Below, piece by piece: positions 1-11,400 of a stretch of 60,000 nt of DNA. Origin of the DNA: Antedon mediterranea (taxonomy: Eukaryota; Echinodermata; Crinoidea; Comatulida; Antedonidae); assembly GCF_964355755.1 (NCBI RefSeq), contig NC_092677.1, positions 12,796,601 to 12,856,600 of the forward strand, in the 5' to 3' direction. Under the pieces are notes generated by a model. It made no database searches. It was given only the letters and a program-made list of their open reading frames with translations, and was not told the DNA's origin. Positions within the stretch are counted from its first letter, which is position 1; every line of letters starts with the position of its first letter. The position numbers were made by a program, and so were the translations under genes.

Positions 1-45
1 AAGCACTCAGATAATGTACAGAGAGCAGTATAATGATATAAGCAG

Positions 46-108
46 TGAGTTAGGCAGATCATAAGTCAGCTCTCCTTAATTGCCTAAGTCACACAGCTGA
101 CTTAGGCA
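46..108. repeat. Representative satellite hairpin (three complementary arms)
   Basis: Arm 1 is TGAGTTAGGCA at 46-56, arm 2 is TGCCTAAGTCA at 81-91 and arm 3 is TGACTTAGGCA at 98-108. Arm 2 is the exact reverse complement of arm 3 across a 6-base loop, and 10 of 11 bases of arm 1 also pair with arm 2. The same arrangement recurs in nearly every A and B unit of the array. Confidence 0.85.
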
Positions 109-260
109 GAAACACAAAAAATATAGTATATTGATTTAAGCAGTGAGTTAGGCAGATCATAAGTCAGCTCTCCTTAATTGCCTAAGTCACACAGCTGCTT
201 CTCCTTAATTGCCTAAGTCACACAGCTGACTTAGGCAGAAACACAAAAAACGATCTGAGC

Positions 261-281
261 ATGTGCAAATGTATATAAAAG
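261..281 (+). promoter_or_regulatory. Representative octamer-like plus TATA block of the satellite
   Basis: ATGTGCAAAT is followed one base later by TATATAAAAG. The first resembles a POU octamer split by two bases, and the second is a good TATA box. The pair recurs with fixed spacing throughout the array, about 100 bases upstream of the next hairpin. Promoter activity is only a possibility, because an AT-rich repeat can show such motifs by chance and then copy them. Confidence 0.3.
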
Positions 282-317
282 AACTCAGATAATGTACAGA
301 GGGCAGTATAATTATAT

Positions 318-1278
318 TTTATTTTTTTTTAATTTTATTTATTCATTTCCCAACCAACAGTGAGCTCATGGTTCACCACTTACAGGAGGGAACACAGACA
401 AACACGAACATATACAATAACAAACATTAAACTAAACTACTAACAATGTTACGAAACTTACGGAAATTATTACTAAAGATATCTAACTCAGGGTTTCTTA
501 AAGTAAAAGAATTATAAGTTTGACTTAATCTACTAATAAAACCATTTTTTAAAACATTTACTCTACTAAAAGGAATATGAAAAGTAGTATTTCTTCTAAG
601 ACGACGACTAGGGACTCTAAGATAAAAATTACTAACTAAATTACAGTCAAATAAAGAATTAATACATTTATACAAAAAAACAAGATAAAAAAAGGTTCTA
701 CGAGACTCAGGAGATCGGACATGGAAATGAAAGTCAGGATTCTGGTTGTGGCTGATGTAGCGTAAAAAACGGTTATGCAGACGCTGAATGCGCGTAGACT
801 GAGTTTTCAAAATAGAATTAAAAATAACAGAACTGAAGTTGAGAATGGGATGGATAATTGAATAATAAAGGTGGATTTTGGTTTGCCTGTCAAAATGTTT
901 ACAATTACGCCACATCAGCCCAAGCAGTCTATTGCACTTGCCAACAAGATAATCAAAATGAAAAGAAAAACAAAGGGAACTATCAATAAAAACACCAAGA
1001 TCTTTTTGCGATTGCACCCTATTAATGGGATTGTCATTAATTAAATAATTATAAAATAAAATTTTCTTTTTCAAAGTAATAGTTAAAATATTGCACTTTA
1101 CTGGATTGAGGGACATACCCCATAAAGCTGCCCAAGAACATAGCTTGTCCAAGTCCACCTGAAGCCTGTCAGCATCCTCAACACTACCAATAATTTTGTA
1201 TAGCTTAACATCATCAGCAAACATAAGACATCTGGAGTGGGTGAAGAGTTTTGGGATATCATTGACAAAAAGATTGAA
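318..1278 (-). mobile_element. 5'-truncated LINE fragment inside the satellite (copy 1)
   Basis: Foreign sequence interrupts the satellite between ATTATAT and AAGCAGTGAG. On the minus strand it starts within a reverse-transcriptase domain and ends in an A-rich tail read as T-rich DNA at 318-350. It is therefore a 5'-truncated, antisense non-LTR retrotransposon insertion. No clear target-site duplication is visible. The coding part extends from about 1,278 down to 427. Confidence 0.85.
427..1278 (-). pseudogene. LINE reverse transcriptase, C-terminal fragment
   Basis: The frame reads LLFNLFVNDIP and then the FADD catalytic motif (the two aspartates of the polymerase palm), with the first methionine just before FADD. 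A thumb-like stretch follows: KDLGVFIDSS, then KCNRLLGLMWR. From that methionine it is 265 codons to a natural stop at 427. Everything upstream of the palm C motif, including the endonuclease and the fingers, is missing, so this is a dead fragment although the frame is open. It resembles Jockey/CR1/L2-type elements; I cannot fix the clade. Confidence 0.8.
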
Positions 1279-2416
1279 AAGCAGTGAGTTAGCCAGATCA
1301 TAAGTCAGCTCTCCTTAATTGCCTAAGTCACACAGCTGACTTAGGCAGAAACACAAAAAATGTAGTATATTGATATAAGCAGTGAGTTAGGCAGAAAAAC
1401 AAAACAAAAATTATGACTTAAACACTTTTGTTATGAGGCTGTCGATATCATCTATATACAAAAAATGCTACCTTTAAGTAACAAAATTTAATAGCATTAG
1501 CTCTTCAGATTAAAATTTACACTCATGATTTTAGAAAAGGAAAGTAGCAATAAAAGAGAAAGAATTTGTAACAAATGGGTTAAAAAATATACTATAAAAA
1601 TGTATTTCTTTTTTTATTTAAAAAATCATGAGTCTCCTTTCCTTTATTGCCTAAGTCACACAGCTGACTTAGGCAGAAACACAAAAAACAATCTGAGCAT
1701 GTGCAAATGTATATAAAAGCACTCAGATAATGTACAGAGAGCAGTATAATGATATAAGCAGTGATTTAGGCAGATCATAAGTCAGCTCTCCTTAGTTGCC
1801 TAAGTCACACAGCTGACTTAGGCAGAAACACAAAAAATATAGTATATTGATAAAAGCAGTGAGTTAGGCAGAAAAATAAAACAAAAATTATGACTTAGAC
1901 ACTTTTGTTATGAGGCTGTCGATATCATCTATATACCAAAAATGCTACCTTTAAGTAACAAAATTTAATAGCATTAGCTCTTCAGATTAAAATTAACACT
2001 GATGATTTTAGAAAAAAAAAGTAGCAATAAAAGAGAAAGAATTTGTAACAAATGGGTTAAAAAATATACTATAAAAATGTATTTCTTTTTTTTATTTAAA
2101 AAATCATGAGTCTCCTCTCCTTAATTGCCTAAGTCACACAGCTGACTTAGGCAGAAACACAAAAAACGATCTGAGCATGTGCAAATGTATATAAAGCACT
2201 CAGATAATGTACAGAGAGCAGTATAATGATATAAGCAGTGAGTTAGGCAGATCATAAGTCAGCTTTCCTTAATTGCCTAAGTCACACAGCTGACTTAGGC
2301 AGAAACACAAAAAATGTAGTATATTGATATAAGCAGTGGGTTAGGCAGAAAAACAAAACAAAAATTATGACTTAAACAATTTTGTTATGAGGCTGTCAAT
2401 ATCATCTATATACAAA

Positions 2417-3220
2417 CAAGGCCAACAGCCATTAAGTCGCGTGCTACAATGCATAGTGATACCGGACCGACAGACAAAGAGACCGACAGACAGACAGACC
2501 GACAGACAGACGGTCCGACCGACATAGTGAACTATACTGACCGAAATTACTGAACATGTTTAAAAATGTTGAAATGTTTAAAAACATTTATATTTTTTTA
2601 ATTTACACGTGCGTAGCCTGTCACTTTTGACGTGCTCGTATAACGTAATTTCGAGTTGAAAAGTAAGTCAAGAAAACAGAAATCGGGCAAAAAGAGTGCG
2701 CAATAACATTTAACGCGCAGTGCGCGCGCAAAAATCTGCGCACTCATGGCAATTTTGTAAACGCTTAAAATTGCCTGAAACGTACTCTTATTTCATCGAA
2801 AATAAAATTTTAAAATTTTAAGCGCGCGTACGCATGCGTTACATGCGCTACGCACGTAATTGTATTGCCATATGATGATTTATGCCCTGAAATTTATGAG
2901 TACCAAATTTTATTTAATTGTGATTCATGGTTGTTAAGATAATGATTACAAACGTGATTTCGTTAAATCGTGCGTAGACCGCGTAATTTTTTATTGCGCA
3001 CCGTGAAAACATAACCACATCGATTCCTGGCCATAAGGAATATTCTGTGAAAAATTGACTTAGCTAGAGTAAACTGATATCAAGATAAGGTCATAAAGTG
3101 ATAAAACGCATAGTGATACCGGACTGACAGACAGACAGACCGACAGACAGACCGACAGACAGACCGACAGACAGACCGACCGACCGACATAGTGAACTAT
3201 AGAGTCGCTTCCACGCGACT
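2417..3220. mobile_element. GACA-rich inserted element, copy 1
   Basis: It interrupts satellite block C after TATACAAA, and the satellite resumes with AAAAATGCTACC. AGTCGCGTG stands near the left end at 2,435 and its reverse complement CACGCGACT at the right end (3,212-3,220). Near each end a direct cassette runs GCATAGTGATACCGGA, then a GACA/GACC microsatellite, then CATAGTGAACTATA. Between them lies about 550 bp without a long frame. This looks like a non-autonomous mobile element; I cannot name the family. Confidence 0.7.
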
Positions 3221-6200
3221 AAAAATGCTACCTTTAAGTAACAAAATTTAATAGCATTAGCTCTTCAGATTAAAATTAACACTGATGATTTTAGAAAAGG
3301 AAAGTAGCAATAAAAGAGAAAGAATTTGTAACAAATGGGTTAAAAAATATACTATAAAAATGTATTTCTTTTTTTATTTAAAAAATCATGAGTCTCCTCT
3401 CCTTAATTGCCTAAGTCACACAGCTGACTTAGGCAGAAACACAAAAAACGATCTGAGCATGTGCAAATGTATATAAAAGCACTCAGATAATGTACAGAGA
3501 GCAGTATAATGATATAAGCAGTGAGTTAGGCAGATCATAAGTCAGCTCTCCTTAATTGCCTTAGTCACACAGCTGACTTAGGCAGAAACACAAAAAAATA
3601 TAGTATATTGATATAAGCAGTGAGTTAGGCAGATCATAAGTCAGCTCTCCTTAATTGCCTAAGTCACACAGCTGCTTCTCCTTAATTGCCTAAGTCACAC
3701 AGCTGACTTAGGCGGAAACACAAAAAACAATCTGAGCATGTCCAAATGTATATAAAAGAACTCAGATAATGTACAGAGGGCAGTATAATTATATAAGCAG
3801 TGAGTTAGGCAGATCATAAGTCAGCTCTCCTTAATTGCCTAAGTCACACAGCTGACTTAGGCAGAAACACAAAAAATGTAGTATATTGATATAAGCAGTG
3901 AGTTAGGCAGAAAAACAAAACAAAAATTATGACTTAAACACTTTTGTTATGAGGCTGTCGATATCATCTATATACAAAAAAATGCTACCTTTAAGTAACA
4001 AAATTTAATAGCATTAGCTCTTCAGATTAAAATTAACACTGATTATTTTAGAAAAGGAAAGTAGCAATAAAAGAGAAAGAATTTGTAACAAATGGGTTAA
4101 AAAATATACTATAAAAATGTATTTCTTTTTTTATTTAAAAAATCATGAGTCTCCTTTCCTTTATTGCCTAAGTCACACAGCTGACTTAGGCAGAAACACA
4201 AAAAACGATCTGAGCATGTGCAAATGTATATAAAAGCGCTCAGATAATGTACAGAGAGCAGTATAATGATATAAGCAGTGAGTTAGGCAGATCATAAGTC
4301 AGCTTTCCTTAATTGCCTAAGTCACACAGCTGACTTAGGCAGAAACACAAAAAATATATTATATTGATATAAGCAGTGAGTTAGGCAGATCATAAGTCAG
4401 CTCTCCTTAATTGCCTAAGTCACACAGCTGACTTGGGGAGAAACACAACAAATATAGTATATTGATATAAATAGTGAGTTAGGTAGAAAAAAAATTATGT
4501 CTTAGACACTTTTGTTATGAGGCTGTCGATATCATCTATATACAAAAAAATGCTACCTTTAAGTAACATAATTTAATAGCACCAGCTCTTCAGATTAAAA
4601 TTAACACTGATGAATTTAGAAAAGGAAAGTAGCAATAAAAGAGAAAGAATTTGGAACAAATGGGTTAAAAAATATACTTTAAAAATGTATTTCTTATTTT
4701 ATTTAAAAAATCATGAGTCTCCTCTCCTTAATTGCCTAAGTCACACAGCTGACTTAGGCAGAAACACAAAAAACGATCTGAGCATGTGCAAATGTATATA
4801 AAAGAACTCAGATAATGTACAGAGGGCAGTATAATTATATAAGCAGTGAGTTAGGCAGATCATAAGTCAGCTCTCCTTAATTGCCTAAGTCACACAGCTG
4901 ACTTAGGCAGAAACACAAAAAATGTAGTATATTGATATAAGCTTTGAGTTAGGCAGAAAAACAAAACAAAAATTATGACTTAAACACTTTTGTTATGAGG
5001 CTGTCGATAACATCTATATACAAAAAAATGCTGCCTTTAAGTAACAAAATTTAATAGCATTAGCTCTTCAGATTAAAATTAACAGTGATGATTTTAGAAA
5101 AGGAAAGTAGCAATAAAAGAGAAAGAATTTGTAACAAATGGGTTAAAAAATATACTATAAAAATGTATTTCTTTTTTTATTTAAAAAATCATGAGTCTCC
5201 TCTCCTTAATTGCCTAAGTCACACAGCTGACTTAGGCAGAAACACTAAAAAATATAGTATATTGGTATAAGCAGTGAGTTAGGCAGATCATAAGTCAGCT
5301 CTCTTAATTGCCTAAGTCACACAGCTGCTTCTCCTTAATTGCCTAAGTCACACAGCTGACTTAGGCAGAAACACAAAAAACGATCTGAGCATGTGCAAAT
5401 GTATATAAAAGAACTCAGATAATGTACAGAGGGCAGTATAATTATATAAGCAGTGAGTTAGGCAGATCATAACTCAGCTCTCCTTAATTGCCTAAGTCAC
5501 ACAGCTGACTTAGGCAGAAACACAAAAAACAATCTGAGCATGTGCAAATGTTTATAAAAGCACTCAGATAATGTACAGAGAGCAGTATAATGATATAAGC
5601 AGTGAGTTAGGCAGATCATAAGTCAGCTCTCCTAATTGCCTAAGTCACACAGCTGACTTAGGCAGAAACACAAAAAATATAGTATATTGATAAAAGCAGT
5701 GAGTTAGGCAGATCATAAGTCAGCTCTCCTTAATTGCCTAAGTCACACAGCTGACTTGGGCAGAAACACAACAAATATAGTATATTGATATAAATAGTGA
5801 GTTAGGCAGAAGAAAAAAATTATGTCTTAGAAACTTTTGTTATGAGGCTGTCGATATCATCTATATACAAAAAAATGCTACCTTTAAGTAACATAATTTA
5901 ATAGCACCAGCTCTTCAGATTAAAATTAACACTGATGAATTTAGAAAAGGAAAGTAGCAATAAAAGAGAAAGAATTTGGAACAAATGGGTTAAAAAATAT
6001 ACTTTAAAAATGTATTTCTTATTTTATTAAAAAAATCATGAGTCTCCTCTCCTTAATTGCCTAAGTCACACAGCTGACTTAGGCAGAAACACAAAAAACG
6101 ATCTGAGCATGTGCAAATGTATATAAAAGAACTCAGATAATGTACAGAGGGCAGTATAATTATATAAGCAGTGAGTTAGGCAGATCATAAGTCAGCTCTC

Positions 6201-6599
6201 CTTAATTGCCTAAGTCACACAGCTGACTTAGGCAGAAACACAAAAAATGTAGTATATTGATATAAGCAGTGAGTTAGGCAGAAAAACAAAATAAAAATTA
6301 TTACTTAAACTCTTTTGTTATGAGGCTGTCGATATCATCTATATACAAAAAAATGCTACCTTTAAGTAACAAAATTTAATAGCATTAGCTCTTCAGATTA
6401 AAATTAACAGTGATGATTTTAGAAAAGGAAAGTAGCAATAAAAGAGAAAGAATTTGTAACAAATGGGTTAAGAAATATACTATAAAAATGTATTTCTTTT
6501 TTTATTTAAAAAATCATGAGTCTCCTCTCCTTAATTGCCTAAGTCACACAGCTGACTTAGGCAGAAACACAAAAAACGACCTGAGCATGTGCAAATGTA

Positions 6600-8440
6600 T
6601 ATAAAAGCACTCAGATAATGTACAGAGAGCAGTATAATGATATAAGCAGTGAGTTAGGCAGATCATAAGTCAGCTCTCCTTAATTGCCTAAGTCACACAG
6701 GTGTCTTAGGCAGAAACACAAAAAATATAGTATATTGATATAAGCAGTGAGTTAGGCAGATCATAAGTCAGCTCTCCTTAATTGCCTAAGTTACACAGCT
6801 GACTTGGGCAGAAACACAACAAATATAGTATATTGATATAAATAGTGAGTCAGGCAGAAAAACAAAACAAAAATTATGACTTAAACACTTTTGTTATGAG
6901 GCTGTCGATATCATCTATATACAAAAAATGCTACCTTTAAGTAACAAAATTTAATAGCATTAGCTCTTCAGATTAAAATTAACACTGATGATTTTAGAAA
7001 AGGAAAGTAGCAATAAAAGAGAAAGAATTTGTAACAAATGGGTTAAAAAATATACTATAAAAATGTATTTCTTTTTTTATTTAAAAAATCATGAGTCTCC
7101 TCTCCTTAATTGCCTAAGTCACACAGCTGACTTAGGCAGAAACACAAAAAACGATCTGAGCATGTGCAAATGTATATAAAAGCACTCAGACAATGTGCAG
7201 AGAGCAGTATAATGATATAAGCAGTGAGTTAGGCAGATCATCAATCAGCTCTCCTTAATTGCCTAAGTCACACAGCTGACTTAGGCAGAAACACAAAAAA
7301 TATAGTATATTGATATAAGCAGTGAGTTAGGCAGATCATAAGTCAGCTCTCCTTAATTGCCTAAGTCACACTGCTGACTTGGGCAGAAACACAACAAATA
7401 TAGTATATTGATATAAATAGTGAGTCAGGCAGAAAAACAAAACAAAAATTATGACTTAAACACTTTTGTTATGAGGCTGTCGATATCATCTATATACAAA
7501 AAATGCTACCTTTAAGTAACAAAATTTAATAGCATTAGCTCTTCAGATTAAAATTAACACTGATGATTTTAGAAAAGGAAAGTAGCAATAAAAGAGAAAG
7601 AATTTGTAACAAATGGGTTAAAAAATATACTATAAAAATGTATTTCTTTTTTTATTTAAAAAATCATGAGTCTCCTCTCCTTAATTGCCTAAGTCACACA
7701 GCTGACTTAGGCAGAAAAACAAAACAAAAATTATGACTTAGACACTTTTGTTATGAGGCTGTCGATATCATCTATATACAAAAAAATGCTACCTTTAAGT
7801 AACATCATTTAATAGCACCAGCTCTTCAGATTAAAATTAACACTGATGAATTTAGAAAAGGAAAGTAGCAATAAAAGAGAAAGAATTTGGAGCAAATGGG
7901 TTAAAAAATATACTTTAAAAATGTATTTCTTATTTTATTAAAAAAATCATGAGTCTCCTCTCCTTAATTGCCTAAGTCACACAGCTGACTTAGGCAGAAA
8001 CACAAAAAACGATCTGAGCATGTGCAAATGTATATAAAAGAACTCAGATAATGTACAGAGGGCAGTATAATTATAAAAGCAGTGAGTTAGGCAGATCATA
8101 AGTCAGCTCTCTTTAATTGCCTAAGTCACACAGCTGACTTAGGCAGAAACACAAAAAATGTAGTATATTGATATAAGCAGTGAGTTAGGCAGAAAAACAA
8201 AACAAAAATTATGACTTAAACACTTTTGTTATGAGACTGTCGATATCATCTATATACAAAAAAATGCTACCTTTAAGTAACAAAATTTAATAGCATTAGC
8301 TCTTCAGATTAAAATTAACAGTGATGATTTTAGAAAAGGAAAGTAGCAATAAAAGAGAAAGAATTTGTAACAAATGGGTTAAAAAATATACTATAAAAAT
8401 GTATTTCTTTTTTTATTTAAAAAATCATGAGTCTCCTCTC
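6600..8440. repeat. Satellite subsegment later reused
   Basis: This subsegment is matched by 20,716-22,556 at a shift of 14,116 bp, and parts of it by 19,380-20,706 at shifts near 12,780 and 12,207 bp. A private variant, CACAGGTGTCTTAGG, marks the family and occurs near 6,697, 19,477 and 20,813. It shows that copy 2 gained an extra internal duplication of about 1.34 kb. Confidence 0.8.
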
Positions 8441-11400
8441 CTTCATTGCCTAAGTCACACAGCTGACTTAGGCAGAAACACAAAAAACGACCTGAGCATG
8501 TGCAAATGTATATAAAAGCACTCAGATAATGTACAGAGAGCAGTATAATGATATAAGCAGTGAGTTAGGCAGATCATAAATCAGCTCTCCTTAATTGCCT
8601 AAGTCACACAGCTGACTTAGGCAGAAACACAAAAAATATAGTATACTGATATAAGCAGTGAGTTAGGCAGATCATAAGTCAGCTCACCTTAATTGCCTAA
8701 GTCACACTGCTGACTTAGGCAGAAACACAAAAAAAATGTAGTTTATTGATATAAGCAGTGAGTTAGGCAGAAAAACAAAACAAAAATTATGACTTAAACA
8801 CAAAATAATAGCAACAAAATAATAGTAACAAAATTTAATAGCATTAGCTCTTCAGATTAAATTAACAGCTGACTTAGGCAGAAACACAAAAAACGATCTG
8901 AGCATGAGCAAATGTATATAAAAGAACTCAGATAATGTACAGAGGGCAGTATAATTATATAAGCAGTGAGTTAGGCAGATCATAAGTCAGCTCTCCTTAA
9001 TTGCCTAAGTCACACAGCTGACTTAGGCAGAAACACAAAAAACAATCTGAGCATGTGCAAATGTATATAAAAGCACTCAGATAATGTACAGAGAGCAGTA
9101 TAATGATATAAGCAGTGAGTTAGGCAGATCATAAGTCAGCTCTCCTTAATTGCCTAAGTCACACAGCTGACTTAGGCAGAAACACAACAAATATAGTATA
9201 TTGATATAAGCAGTGAGTTAGGCAGATCATAAGTCAGCTCTCCTTAATTGCCTAAATCACATAGCTGACTTGGGCAGAAACACAACAAATATAGTATATT
9301 GATATAAATAGTGAGTTAGGCAGAAAAAAAAAAAAAATTATGTCTTAGACACTTTTGTTATGAGGCTGTCGATATCATCTATATACAAAAAAATGCTAAC
9401 TTTAAGTAACAAAATTTAATAGCATCAGCTCTTCAGATTAAAATTAACACTGATGAATTTAGAAAAGGAAAGTAGCAATAAAAGAGAAAGAATTTGGAAC
9501 AAATGGGTTAAAAAATATACTTTAAAAATGTATTTCTTATTTTATTAAAAAAATCATGAGTCTCCTCTCCTTAATTGCCTAAGTCACACAGCTGACTTAG
9601 GCAGAAACACAAAAAACGATCTGAGCATGTGCAAATGTATATAAAAGAACTCAGATAATGTACAGAGGGCAGTATAATTATATAAGCAGTGAGTTAGGCA
9701 GATCATAAGTCAGCTCTCCTTAATTGCCTAAGTCACATTGCTGACTTAGGCAGAAAAACAAAAAATGTAGTATATTGATATAAGCAGTGAGTTAGGCAGA
9801 AAAACAAAACAAAAATTATGACTTAAACACAAAATAATAGCAACAAAATAATAGTAACACAATTTAATAGCATTAGCTCTTCAGATTAAAATTAACAGCT
9901 GACTTAGGCAGAAACACAAAAAACGATCTGAGCATGTGCAAATGTATATAAAAGAACTCAGATAATGTACAGAGGGCAGTATAATTATTTAAGCAGTGAG
10001 TTAGGCAGATCATAAGTCAGCTCTCCTTAATTGCCTAAGTCACACAGCTGACTTAGGCAGAAACACAAAAAATGTAGTATATTGATATAAGCAGTGAGTT
10101 AGGCAGAAAAACAAAACAAAAATTATGACTTAAACACTTTTGTTATGAGGCTGTCGATATCATCTATATACAAAAAATGCTACCTTTAAGTAACAAAATT
10201 TAAAAGCATCAGCTCTTCAGATTAAAATTAACACTGATGTTTTTAGAAAAGGAAAGTAGCAATAAAAGAGAAAGAATTTGTAACAAATGGGTTAAAAAAT
10301 ATACTATAAAAATGTATTTCTTTTTTTATTTCAAAAATCATGAGTCTCCTCTCCTTAATTGCCTAAGTCACACAGCTGACTTAGGCAGAAACACAAAAAA
10401 CAATCTGAGCATGTGCAAATGTATATAAAAGCACTCAGATAATGTACAGAGAGCAGTATAATGATATAAGCAGTGAGTTAGGCAGATCATAAGTCAGCTC
10501 TCTTTAATTGCCTAAGTCACACAGCTGACTTAGGCAGAAACACAAAAAATATAGTATGTTGATATAAGCAGTGAGTTAGGCAGATCATAAGTCAGCTCTC
10601 CTTAATTGCCTAAGTCACACAGCTGACTTGGGCAGAAACACATCAAATATAGTATATTGATATAAATAGTGAGTTAGGCAGAAAAAAAAAATTATGTCTT
10701 AGACACTTTTGTTATGAGGCTGTCGATATCATCTATATACAAAAAAATTTTAAGTAAAAAAATTTAATAGCATCAGCTCTTCAGATTAAAATTAACACTG
10801 ATGAATTTAGAAAAGGAAAGTAGCAATAAAAGAGAAAGAATTTGGAACAAATGGGTTAAAAAATATACTTTAAAAATGTATTTCTTATTTTATTAAAAAA
10901 ATCATGAGTCTCCTCTCCTTAATTGCCTAAGTCACACAGCTGACTTAGGCAGAAACACAAAAAACGATCTGAGCATGTGCAAATGTATATAAAAGAACTC
11001 AGATAATGTACAGAGGGCAGTATAATTATATAAGCAGTGAGTTAGGCAGATCATAAGTCAGCTCTCTTTAATTGCCTAAGTCACACAGCTGACTTAGGCA
11101 GAAACACAAAAAATGTAGTATATTGATATAAGCAGTGAGTTAGGCAGAAAAACAAAACAAAAATTATGACTTAAACACTTTTGTTATGAGGTTGTCGATA
11201 TCATCTATATACAAAAAATGTTACCTTTAAATAACAAAATTTAATAGCATTAGCTCTTCAGATTAAAATTTACACTCATGATTTTAGAAAAGGAAAGTAG
11301 CAATAAAAGAGAAAGAATTTGTAACAAATGGGTTAAAAAATATACTATAAAAATGTATTTCTTTTTTTATTTAAAAAATCATGAGTCTCCTTTCCTTTAT

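Larger units (their letters stand above)
1..4160. repeat. Higher-order segment, copy 1
   Basis: This stretch matches 13,827-17,976 nearly base for base at a constant shift of 13,825-13,826 bp, including the LINE fragment, the GACA-rich insertion and private satellite variants. Beyond 4,160 the correspondence jumps. The next stretch of the second copy, from 17,976, matches from about 5,196 here, so about 1 kb is absent from copy 2. Confidence 0.9.

Noticed and set aside
46-108. CRISPR-like array
   Set aside because: The repeats are adjacent, diverged and eukaryotic in context; there are no unique spacers of constant size and no cas genes.
3280-3310. Hammerhead-ribozyme-like core CTGATGA...GGAAA with GTAGC and an upstream GCTAC
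   Set aside because: The pairing partner GCTACC lacks the needed uridine before the cleavage site, stem II is weak, and many copies have GTGATGA, CTCATGA, CTGATTA or CTGATGT, which destroy the core. There is no sign of maintenance.
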